Of a stretch of 11,164 bases of DNA, positions 1 to 6,887 are shown in pieces; position 1 is the stretch's first letter, and each line of letters begins with the position of its first letter. The translations under genes were made by a program, and so were the position numbers. This stretch comes from Clostridiales bacterium (GTDB lineage Bacteria; Bacillota; Clostridia; Saccharofermentanales; Saccharofermentanaceae): NCBI GenBank assembly GCA_016930475.1, contig JAFGGR010000170.1, forward strand, positions 1-11,164, in the 5' to 3' direction. The notes under the pieces were generated by a model. It was not told where the DNA came from. It made no database searches and saw nothing but the letters and a program-made list of their open reading frames with translations.

Positions 1-191
1 GGTTTCTCGAAACGTTACATTATAGGAAGTCTTGACGACGGAATGCGTCCTTAAAACGAGAGCGTGTTGAAGCTCTTGACAATATCATTTTGAACGGAGA
101 CGTACAAAGTTGTGAAGTCCGCCTTTAAAGGGTTTTCGAAATATGAAGCAATGAATCGTTACTTTTCTCTTACAGTATACACGGAGTGGGT
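1..191. other. Upstream region with no supported gene
   Basis: No reading frame here has both a credible start and a recognisable product. One + frame is open from the window edge to a TAA at 52-54, and another is open from about 36 to a TAA at 126-128. Either could be the tail or remnant of an upstream gene, but both are too short to judge. A perfect TTGACA lies at 76-81 without a good -10 at the right distance. CCTTTAAAGG at 122-131 is a perfect palindrome with no loop and does not look like a terminator. Confidence 0.4.
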
Positions 192-220
192 TTGATTTTC
201 GCGTAATAGGTTATAATATA
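192..220 (+). promoter_or_regulatory. Putative promoter of the CapA-family gene
   Basis: A consensus TATAAT lies at 212-217. A TTGATT at 192-197 sits 14 bases upstream of it, shorter than ideal, but exactly 17 bases from the overlapping AATATA at 215-220. Transcription would start around 224-227, giving a leader of about 45 bases before the ATG at 271. The -10 element is convincing; the -35 assignment is ambiguous. Confidence 0.5.
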
Positions 221-270
221 GAAGTGTTCCGTTGAAATTCAGGGATATCGACATTAAGGATTTTTACTGC

Positions 271-1383
271 ATGCAGAAACGAATCGGATGCCTACTAATT
301 ATTTCGGTGCTCCTGTGCCTTGCCACGGCTTGCTCGGAGAATCATCTGACCACATCGACTTCCGTCGTTCACAACCCGAACGACTTTTTAAATCCCGCTT
401 TGGAGCAAACTACGGTTGTGGCGACACCCACACCGACACCTTCGCCGACTCCTACTCCGACCCCGACTCCTTCTCCGACTCCGACAGCCAGGGAGATCGT
501 CGTCAGCTTTCTGGGTGATTGCACTCTGGGCCAGAACAAGGACCACGTAGGGTCGGAGTACAGTTTCCACTCCGTGATCGGTCAAGATTATGCATATCCA
601 TTTATCAATGCGGTTACTTTATTGAGCCGGGACGATATGACCTTGGTCAACCTTGAAGGACCTCTTACGGATGAGACCGCTTTTCGCGAGAAGGAGATCG
701 TCTTCAAAGGAACTCCCGAATATGTCGAGATCCTGGAACTGGGCAGTGTTGAGGCGGTGAATCTCGCCAATAATCACACGTATGATTATTGGGACATCGG
801 TCTCAACGATACGCGCGAAGTCCTGGAGAACGCGGGAATACTTTGGAGCGACAACGTGAACTACTCGTTTTTCGAGGTGGACGGAGTCAAAATCGGAATG
901 GCCGGTTTCAATTTTCCCTATCAGATGCAACCGATTTATGACGCGATCGACGCGCTTCGCAATGCGGGATCCGATATTGTCATCATTTCAATACACTCCG
1001 GGACCGAGCGCATGTATGAGCCGGACTCGGTAGGAATCAATATGGCACATGACATTATCGATTATGGGGCGGATATTTATGTCGGACATCATCCGCATCG
1101 ACTTCAGCCGATCGAGTACTATAACGGCAAGTACATACTCTACAGCTTGTCTAATTTTGTTTTCGGCGGACAGCCGTGGCTCACGGACCCGGACACCGCG
1201 ATCGTTCAGTGTACTTTTACCGTTGATTCGGGTGAGTTGACCGATGTTCGGCTGAATGTAGTCCCTTATTCAATGACGACGACATTTCCGGGCAACGACT
1301 ATTGCCCTAAGCCTTACGAGCCCGGGTCGGAGGAATACAATCGTGTGATGGAGAAACTTCGATGGTCCGATCGTCCGGAATAA
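271..1383 (+). CDS. CapA-family (PGA_cap) lipoprotein
   Basis: This 370-residue protein carries the CapA / PGA_cap metallophosphatase-like fold, related to the poly-gamma-glutamate synthesis protein CapA and often exported. Residues 1-21 look like a lipoprotein signal: basic MQKR start, hydrophobic stretch, then LATAC with Cys21 as the lipidation site, though the residue at -3 is Ala. Residues 51-73 are a Thr/Ser-Pro spacer that would lift the domain from the membrane. The domain follows, with GDCTLG (82-87), NLEGP (127-131), ANNHTYD (156-162), IHSG (231-234), GHHPH (262-266) and YSLSNFVFGG (281-290), all family hallmarks. I prefer the ATG at 271 over an in-frame TTG at 232, because AAGGA lies at 256-260 and the signal peptide begins there. 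Capsule genes are absent nearby, so a role in poly-glutamate export is not shown; many homologues have unknown substrates. Confidence 0.85.
   Translation: MQKRIGCLLIISVLLCLATACSENHLTTSTSVVHNPNDFLNPALEQTTVVATPTPTPSPTPTPTPTPSPTPTAREIVVSFLGDCTLGQNKDHVGSEYSFHSVIGQDYAYPFINAVTLLSRDDMTLVNLEGPLTDETAFREKEIVFKGTPEYVEILELGSVEAVNLANNHTYDYWDIGLNDTREVLENAGILWSDNVNYSFFEVDGVKIGMAGFNFPYQMQPIYDAIDALRNAGSDIVIISIHSGTERMYEPDSVGINMAHDIIDYGADIYVGHHPHRLQPIEYYNGKYILYSLSNFVFGGQPWLTDPDTAIVQCTFTVDSGELTDVRLNVVPYSMTTTFPGNDYCPKPYEPGSEEYNRVMEKLRWSDRPE
421..489 (+). repeat. Thr-Pro / Ser-Pro codon repeat in the CapA-family lipoprotein
   Basis: The DNA is an imperfect tandem of ACNCCN hexamers (such as ACTCCG and ACACCG) encoding alternating Thr-Pro with occasional Ser-Pro, residues 51-73 of the protein. 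Third-position variation keeps the peptide pattern while breaking exact DNA identity, which suggests selection for a stiff extended linker. Such tracts are common between a lipid anchor and an extracellular domain, and can vary in copy number between strains. Confidence 0.85.
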
Positions 1384-1393
1384 ACGTTTTCAT

Positions 1394-1422
1394 TTGACGA
1401 GACGGGTTTAGATTGTTATATT
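1394..1422 (+). promoter_or_regulatory. Promoter of the pur operon
   Basis: TTGACG (1394-1399) and TATATT (1417-1422) are separated by exactly 17 bases, an excellent vegetative sigma-A-type promoter. It starts 11 bases after the stop of the CapA-family gene. The predicted transcription start at about 1429 leaves only some 30 bases before the purE ATG, too short for a purine or PRPP riboswitch. No clear terminator separates it from the preceding gene. Confidence 0.75.
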
Positions 1423-1458
1423 TTTTGTCGGGATACGACCCAATCCGGGAGGTGAAAA

Positions 1459-1968
1459 ATGCCAATGAAAAAGGTGCTCGTCATACTCGGCAGTGATTCG
1501 GATTTTCCGATGATGGAGCCGTGCTTCAAGCTTTTAAAAAAATTCTCGATCCCCTTCGAGGCTCATGTATGTTCCGCACACAGATCTCCGCGTAAAGCCG
1601 CCGATTTGGCGGTAAACGCCAGAGAGAACGGCTTTGGTGTGATCATCGCCGCAGCGGGTCTGGCGGCGCATTTGCCCGGCGTCCTGGCATCGTTCACAAC
1701 ACTTCCGGTCATAGGAGTTCCCTGCAAGAACGGGGCTCTTTCCGGCGTGGACGCATTGTATTCTATCGTTCAGATGCCTTCGGGAGTCCCCGTGGCAGCG
1801 GTCGCGATCGACGGATCGGCAAATGCCGCGATTTTGACCGCACAGATCATGGCGCTCAGTGACGAGGTGTTGTCGGAGCGTTTGATCCTTTACAAACAAG
1901 AACTCGAGATGTCGGTCGATCTTCGGAACGAACGCCTCATCGAAAAACTTTCAACGATCGGAGAATAG
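1459..1968 (+). CDS. purE: 5-(carboxyamino)imidazole ribonucleotide mutase PurE, class I type
   Basis: PurE moves the carboxylate of N5-CAIR to carbon 4 to give CAIR in de novo purine synthesis, acting as a cytosolic octamer. The 169-residue protein is of normal length and shows GSDSD (11-15, phosphate and ribose binding), SAHRSP (39-44, with catalytic His41), AAHLPG (69-74), VIGVP (84-88) and MPSGVPVA (106-113). An Arg after the SAH motif and the MPSGVP segment are what I expect of class I enzymes, which take N5-CAIR made by PurK; class II enzymes usually have SAHK. No purK is in the window. The ATG at 1459 is chosen over that at 1465 because GGGAGGTG at 1447-1454 is correctly spaced for it. 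It is the first gene of the operon, and purF begins one base after its TAG. Confidence 0.97.
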   Translation: MPMKKVLVILGSDSDFPMMEPCFKLLKKFSIPFEAHVCSAHRSPRKAADLAVNARENGFGVIIAAAGLAAHLPGVLASFTTLPVIGVPCKNGALSGVDALYSIVQMPSGVPVAAVAIDGSANAAILTAQIMALSDEVLSERLILYKQELEMSVDLRNERLIEKLSTIGE

Positions 1969-1969
1969 G

Positions 1970-3418
1970 ATGAGCAACGACAAATGGGTTGAAGAGTGCG
2001 GCGTGTTCGGGATTTATGATACTCAAAAGGTTCTCCACGAGGCCGCTCGACTGACATATTTCGGATTATTTTCCCTCCAACACAGAGGCCAGGAATCGGC
2101 GGGGATCGTAGTCAATCACGGCGGACAATTTCTCGGGCATAAAGGCGCGGGTCTTGTCGTGGACGTTTTCGATGACCTGCATCTCGGTATGATGACCGGT
2201 CATGCGGCGGTCGGACATGTGCGTTTTCCGGATTCCGGGGAATCCGGTTCCGATGTGATCCAGCCGATGCAAATCAAGTCTAAGGCCGGACAGTTGGCGA
2301 TTTCGACCAACGGCGCGATCATAAACGCGAACGAGATAAGAAATCAACTGAAAGAGATCGGTGCGATTTTTCAGACAACGGCTGATTTTGAAGTTCTGCT
2401 ATCCCTTCTTGCAAGGAATCGTATTTCATCCGATTGCATCGAAGATGCGATTTTGCAAATGATGGGGGAGATCAAGGGCGCGTATTCGACGGTGATCATG
2501 ACCGACGACCGAATCATAGGATTCAGAGATCCTTTGGGGATCCGTCCATTGATCATCGGTAAGAAGGACAGCAGTTATATTTTTGCTTCCGAAAGTTGTG
2601 CCTTGGATGCTGTAGGGGCCGAGGTCGTACGTGATGTGCTTCCCGGCGAGGTCGTCACTGTTTCGGAGGACGGGATGTCGTCCCGTTATTTTGTCCCGAA
2701 GGAGACGGCGCATCGTAACGGAAAATTATGCATCTTTGAATTCGTGTACTTCGCACGTCCGGATAGTATCTTGGACGGAGCCAGCATTCACCAATCCCGC
2801 GTAAATACCGGTCGCGCATTGGCGCGCGAAGCGCCGTGTGACTGCGATGTTGTCGTGGCCGCTCCGGATTCGGGTGTCGCGGCCGCCATGGGTTATGCGC
2901 TAGAAAGTGGCATTCCATATGGTTCCGCACTTCTTAAGAACCGCTATATCGGACGTACGTTCATTCAGGCGACCCAACTTCAACGCGAAATGTCCGTGAA
3001 ACTAAAGTTTGCGGTATTGAAATCCGAGGTGAAGGGAAAACGTATCGTTATCGTCGACGATTCGATCGTCCGCGGAACAACGACACGAAATAACATCGCG
3101 ATACTCAGGGAGGCGGGGGCGAAGGAAATTCACTTGCGTGTTGCTTCTCCGCCGGTCCGATTCCCGTGTTACTACGGGGTCAGCGCATCGAATCAAGACG
3201 AGTTGACGGCAAGCCGGAGTTCCGTTGAGGAAATCCGAAGAGAGATCGGAGCGGATTCTCTTGCTTATGTCAGCCTTGAGGGATTAAAGTCATCCACGGA
3301 AGGAATTTTATGCGGCCATTGTGCGTCTTGCTTTGACGGAGCGTTTCCGGCAGGCGTGCCTGATTGTTGCTCGGAAACCGGCCGCATTAAGGATAGGGAG
3401 GACGACGAAGCGAAATGA
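1970..3418 (+). CDS. purF: Amidophosphoribosyltransferase PurF, 4Fe-4S type
   Basis: PurF makes phosphoribosylamine from PRPP and glutamine, the committed step of purine synthesis. Residues 1-9 are a propeptide expected to be cleaved to expose the Cys10 nucleophile (CGVFG). The Ntn glutaminase domain (about 10-240) has QHRGQESAG, VRF (84-86), NG of the oxyanion hole (114-115) and Asp139. The phosphoribosyltransferase domain has PDSG (299-302), KNRYIGRTFI (323-332) and the PRPP loop IVDDSIVRGTT (361-371). Cys254, Cys400, Cys451 and Cys454 match the four cysteines that bind the oxygen-sensitive 4Fe-4S cluster in the Bacillus subtilis enzyme. Around the glutamine site, the usual RY(S/P)T and HNGN are RFPD and TNGA here. 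GGAG at 1960-1963 lies just before the ATG. Its TGA overlaps the purN ATG (ATGA). Confidence 0.97.
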   Translation: MSNDKWVEECGVFGIYDTQKVLHEAARLTYFGLFSLQHRGQESAGIVVNHGGQFLGHKGAGLVVDVFDDLHLGMMTGHAAVGHVRFPDSGESGSDVIQPMQIKSKAGQLAISTNGAIINANEIRNQLKEIGAIFQTTADFEVLLSLLARNRISSDCIEDAILQMMGEIKGAYSTVIMTDDRIIGFRDPLGIRPLIIGKKDSSYIFASESCALDAVGAEVVRDVLPGEVVTVSEDGMSSRYFVPKETAHRNGKLCIFEFVYFARPDSILDGASIHQSRVNTGRALAREAPCDCDVVVAAPDSGVAAAMGYALESGIPYGSALLKNRYIGRTFIQATQLQREMSVKLKFAVLKSEVKGKRIVIVDDSIVRGTTTRNNIAILREAGAKEIHLRVASPPVRFPCYYGVSASNQDELTASRSSVEEIRREIGADSLAYVSLEGLKSSTEGILCGHCASCFDGAFPAGVPDCCSETGRIKDREDDEAK

Positions 3419-4068
3419 ACATTTCGGTTCTGGTTTCCGGAGGCGGAACAAACCTTCAATCGATCATTGATAGAATACGAAACGGACACCTCGCGGGCGT
3501 TCACATATCCCTTGTCATTGCTTCAAATGCCGAAGCTTACGCGATAAAACGCGCGGAGTCGGCAGGTGTTCCGGTTCGCGTGATCGCTCGAAAAGATTTT
3601 TCGACACGGGAAGAATACGATAGTCAAATGCTCTCCGCACTCGTCGATGTTAAGACCGAATTGGTGGTGTTGGCCGGATTTCTCTCGCTTCTCGGGCCTT
3701 CGGTCATCCGACAGTTCAGTGAACGAATCATCAATATCCACCCGGCGCTGATCCCTTCTTTTTGCGGGCCGGGGATGTATGGGATCAGGCCTCATCAGGC
3801 AGCTTTGGAGCGCGGTGTCAAGGTGTCCGGGGCTACGGTCCATTTCGTGAATGAACACTATGATGAAGGACCCATTATTCTTCAGAAAGCGATCGACATA
3901 ATGCCCGACGACACTCCGGAGACTCTTCAGAAGAGGATCATGGTCGAGTGCGAGCAAGAGTTGCTTCCGCAAGCGATTCGCTTGATCGCGGACCGGCGCG
4001 TTCAAATTACGAACAATATTGTTACGCTGTTGGCGGACCCAATAACCGCCGGAAAGGAAACATTATGA
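3415..4068 (+). CDS. purN: Phosphoribosylglycinamide formyltransferase PurN
   Basis: PurN transfers a formyl group from 10-formyl-tetrahydrofolate to GAR to make FGAR. The 217-residue protein begins with the nucleotide-binding segment VLVSGGGTNLQSII (5-18). The catalytic set is present: Asn107 and His109 in NIHP and Asp150 in YDEGPII, corresponding to Asn106, His108 and Asp144 of the Escherichia coli enzyme. The segment SFCGPGMYGIRPHQAAL and GATVHFV are typical of clostridial PurN. The start overlaps the purF stop by four bases (ATGA), and the stop overlaps the purH start in the same way, pointing to translational coupling. In Bacillus-type operons purM lies between purF and purN; here it is missing. 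Confidence 0.96.
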   Translation: MNISVLVSGGGTNLQSIIDRIRNGHLAGVHISLVIASNAEAYAIKRAESAGVPVRVIARKDFSTREEYDSQMLSALVDVKTELVVLAGFLSLLGPSVIRQFSERIINIHPALIPSFCGPGMYGIRPHQAALERGVKVSGATVHFVNEHYDEGPIILQKAIDIMPDDTPETLQKRIMVECEQELLPQAIRLIADRRVQITNNIVTLLADPITAGKETL

Positions 4069-5609
4069 TCAGGAGAGCCATTATCAGTGTGTCGGACAAG
4101 ACGGGGATCGCGGACTTCGCGCGCAAGTTGGTCGCCCTTAACGTCGAGATTCTATCGACGGGAGGAACGGCCAAACTTCTCGAAAAAGAAGGCGTACCGT
4201 GTCAGGAGGTGTCCGAAATCACCGGTTTTCCGGAATGCCTGGACGGCCGGGTGAAGACACTTCATCCGCTCCTTCACGGAGGGATACTGGCGATCCGGGA
4301 TAACGAAGCGCACATGAAGCGCGTTCAGGAGCTCGGGATCGGCCTTATAGATATGATTGTTGTCAACTTGTATCCGTTTAAGGCGACGGTTATGAAGCCC
4401 GGCGTATCCTTTGAGGAATGTGTTGAAAATATCGACATCGGCGGTCCGTCGATGCTTCGGGCCGCGGCGAAGAATCATCATGACGTCACGGTCATTACCG
4501 ACCCTTCCGATTACGCAATCGTTCTCTCCGAGATGGAAGCGACCGGAGATACAACTTATGAGACGCGTTTTCGTCTTGCCAAGAGAGTTTTCGAGCATAC
4601 GGCGGCTTATGACGCATTGATCGCGGATTATTTCTTTAAGCAGTCCGGTGATGCATCGTTGCCTTCTCCATATACGATCACCTTTGACCGCGTAAGCGAG
4701 ATGCGTTACGGTGAAAATCCGCACCAAAAGGCTACCTTCTTCAGGAACGCCTTGCCGGTTCCCGGATCCCTTGCGGAAGCCGAACAGATCAACGGAAAAG
4801 AATTGTCATACAATAACATCGCGGATACGGACGCGACCATCGGCTGTCTCAAGGAGTTTTCCGAGCCGACGGTGGTCGCCGTGAAGCACGCCAATCCTTG
4901 CGGAGTCGGTTCCGGCAAGACGATTTTAGAAGCATGGAAAAAGGCATACGAGGCGGATACGGTTTCTGTTTATGGAGGGATCGTCGCGGCAAATCGCGAG
5001 ATCGACGCGCAGACCGCAGAGGAAATGAGTAAAATATTCCTCGAGGTAATCGTTGCCCCGTCATTTTCTCCGGAAGCCAAAGAAATTCTTTGTGCCAAGA
5101 AGAACCTGCGTGTACTGATCCTGCCGGATATTTCGGCTCCGATCCCTTCCGAGGAACTCAATTACAAGAGAGTGATCGGGGGACTTCTGGTTCAGGAACA
5201 TGATCACAGCGTAATCGCCGCGGAAGGCTCGAGGGTCGTCACCAAGGCGCAGCCGGATGCCTCGCTAATGGCCGACATGGAATTCGCGATGAAGGTCGTC
5301 AAACACACGAAATCCAACGGGATCGTCGTGGTCAAGGACCTGCAGACCTTGGGCGTCGGCCCGGGACAGACCAACCGGGTCGGAGCGGCTAAGATCGCTC
5401 TTGATTTCGCGGGGGACAAGGCAAAGGGTGCCGTGATGGGCTCTGACGCGTTCTTTCCGTTCCGCGACGTCGTCGATGTCGCGCATGAAGCCGGGATCAC
5501 GACCATTGTCCAACCCGGCGGGTCCATACGAGATCAGATGTCCATCGATGCTTGCGACGAGTTCGGGATCGCGATGGTATTTACCGGAGAGCGTCATTTC
5601 AAACATTAA
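4065..5609 (+). CDS. purH: Bifunctional AICAR formyltransferase / IMP cyclohydrolase PurH
   Basis: PurH carries out the last two steps to IMP: formylation of AICAR with 10-formyl-tetrahydrofolate, then ring closure. The 514-residue length is normal. The N-terminal MGS-like cyclohydrolase domain (about 1-195) shows SVSDKTG (8-14), STGGTA (31-36), GRVKTLHP (61-68) and DIGGPSMLRAAAKN (124-137). The transformylase domain shows RYGENPHQ (214-221), NGKELSYNN (243-251), the catalytic VKHANPCG (273-280, with Lys274 and His275), and the C-terminal SDAFFPF, QPGGSIRDQ and FTGERHF blocks. The frame is open upstream to 3948, inside purN, but the ATG at 4065 has a good GGAAAGGA site (4052-4059) and gives the expected N-terminus. 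It overlaps the purN stop by four bases. Confidence 0.97.
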   Translation: MIRRAIISVSDKTGIADFARKLVALNVEILSTGGTAKLLEKEGVPCQEVSEITGFPECLDGRVKTLHPLLHGGILAIRDNEAHMKRVQELGIGLIDMIVVNLYPFKATVMKPGVSFEECVENIDIGGPSMLRAAAKNHHDVTVITDPSDYAIVLSEMEATGDTTYETRFRLAKRVFEHTAAYDALIADYFFKQSGDASLPSPYTITFDRVSEMRYGENPHQKATFFRNALPVPGSLAEAEQINGKELSYNNIADTDATIGCLKEFSEPTVVAVKHANPCGVGSGKTILEAWKKAYEADTVSVYGGIVAANREIDAQTAEEMSKIFLEVIVAPSFSPEAKEILCAKKNLRVLILPDISAPIPSEELNYKRVIGGLLVQEHDHSVIAAEGSRVVTKAQPDASLMADMEFAMKVVKHTKSNGIVVVKDLQTLGVGPGQTNRVGAAKIALDFAGDKAKGAVMGSDAFFPFRDVVDVAHEAGITTIVQPGGSIRDQMSIDACDEFGIAMVFTGERHFKH

Positions 5610-5627
5610 AGAGAAACGGAGATACGA

Positions 5628-6887
5628 ATGAAGGTATTGGTGATCGGTTCCGGCGGACGCGAACACGTGATTTGTTGGAAACTCAAACAGAGCCCGAGGA
5701 TAAAAGAATTATTCTGTACCCCCGGAAACGGCGGGATCGCGACGATCGCCGATTGCGTCCCGATCAAGGCGGACGATATCGACGGGATCATCGCTTTTGC
5801 TTCCGAAAAGCAGATCGATTTCGTCATGGTCGCTCCGGAGAATCCTCTCGCGTTGGGACTGGTCGATCGATTGCAGGAACATGGCATCCGAGCGTTCGGA
5901 CCGAGTGCGGCTGCAGCGCGGATCGAATCCTCAAAGGCTTTTTCGAAGGACCTGATGGTTCGCTATAATATTCCGACGGCACAGTACCGGCTTTTCGATA
6001 ACGAAGAAGACGCATTGAAATATGTAGCGACTGTTACACCGCCTGCCGTCGTCAAAGCGGACGGACTGGCTCTCGGGAAGGGTGTTATCATCGCCCGGGA
6101 CGAAGAAGCGATTAAAGACGCAGTCCGCGCGATGTTCTCCGAGAAGAAATTCGGCGATGCCGGAGACAAGGTCCTGATCGAGGAGTGTCTCGAAGGACCG
6201 GAACTCACGATCCTCGCGTTTACGGACGGGGATACGGTTCTTCCGATGGTTTCGTCAAGGGATCACAAACGTGCGCTGGATCATGATCTTGGAAAAAATA
6301 CCGGCGGAATGGGCGCGATCACGCCCGGTGCTGAGCTTTCCGCAGAACAGGAGAAAGAGATTTTCGATTCGATCATCGCTCCGACCATCGCGGCGCTTCG
6401 AAGCGAGGGGACCCCGTTTGTCGGTGTGATCTATTTCGGATTAATGCTGACGAATAACGGCCCGAAGGTCATCGAGTATAACGCGCGATTCGGCGACCCT
6501 GAGGCTCAGGCGATCCTCCCCAGGATGGAAAATGATCTTCTGGAAGTGTTTGAAGCCTGTGTGGATCACACGCTGGACCGGGTGCAACTGAAATTCAAGC
6601 CCGGCGGCTCCTGCTGTGTGGTGTTGGCTTCCGGCGGATACCCTGACCAATACGACAAAGGCTTTGAGATCCGGGGGATCGAGACTTGCGGAAAGCAGGT
6701 ATTTCATGCCGGGACTCATCTTTCGGACGGCAAATTCTACACGAGCGGAGGTCGCGTCCTTTGTGTATACGCGGACGCTTTGACCACCGATGAAGCGATC
6801 GACTTAGCCTACGAAGGGGTGAAGAATATCCGATTCCAAGGAATGCACTATAGAACCGATATCGGACGAACGGGGACAGCGATTTGA
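5628..6887 (+). CDS. purD: Phosphoribosylamine-glycine ligase PurD
   Basis: PurD joins glycine to phosphoribosylamine with ATP, forming GAR, the substrate of PurN. The 419-residue ATP-grasp protein is full length: N-domain GSGGREH (7-13) and PGNGG (32-36); PENPLALGLVD (70-80); the ATP-grasp B domain with VVKADGLALGKG (141-152); NTGGMGA (224-230); and the metal-binding EYNARFGDPEAQ (283-294). Where most homologues have EGEE the sequence here is EGPE (189-192), a mild deviation. The ATG is 18 bases after the purH stop and is preceded by CGGAG (5617-5621). Its TGA overlaps the TTG start of the next frame, so the operon continues beyond purine synthesis. Phosphoribosylamine is unstable, which fits purF and purD being co-expressed. 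Confidence 0.97.
   Translation: MKVLVIGSGGREHVICWKLKQSPRIKELFCTPGNGGIATIADCVPIKADDIDGIIAFASEKQIDFVMVAPENPLALGLVDRLQEHGIRAFGPSAAAARIESSKAFSKDLMVRYNIPTAQYRLFDNEEDALKYVATVTPPAVVKADGLALGKGVIIARDEEAIKDAVRAMFSEKKFGDAGDKVLIEECLEGPELTILAFTDGDTVLPMVSSRDHKRALDHDLGKNTGGMGAITPGAELSAEQEKEIFDSIIAPTIAALRSEGTPFVGVIYFGLMLTNNGPKVIEYNARFGDPEAQAILPRMENDLLEVFEACVDHTLDRVQLKFKPGGSCCVVLASGGYPDQYDKGFEIRGIETCGKQVFHAGTHLSDGKFYTSGGRVLCVYADALTTDEAIDLAYEGVKNIRFQGMHYRTDIGRTGTAI

Noticed and set aside
76..81. Perfect TTGACA box upstream of the first gene
   Set aside because: No acceptable -10 lies 16-18 bases downstream; TACAAA at 103-108 is 21 bases away.
122..131. CCTTTAAAGG palindrome followed by TTTT
   Set aside because: It has no loop, so it would fold poorly as a terminator; a ten-base AT-rich palindrome can occur by chance.
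4152..4727. Long open frame on the minus strand (191 codons) inside purH
   Set aside because: It is antiparallel to an unmistakable PurH, has no recognisable motif and no ribosome binding site. Similar antisense frames occur under purN (3523-4005), purF and thrS (9624-10115 and 10647-11144) and reflect codon bias.
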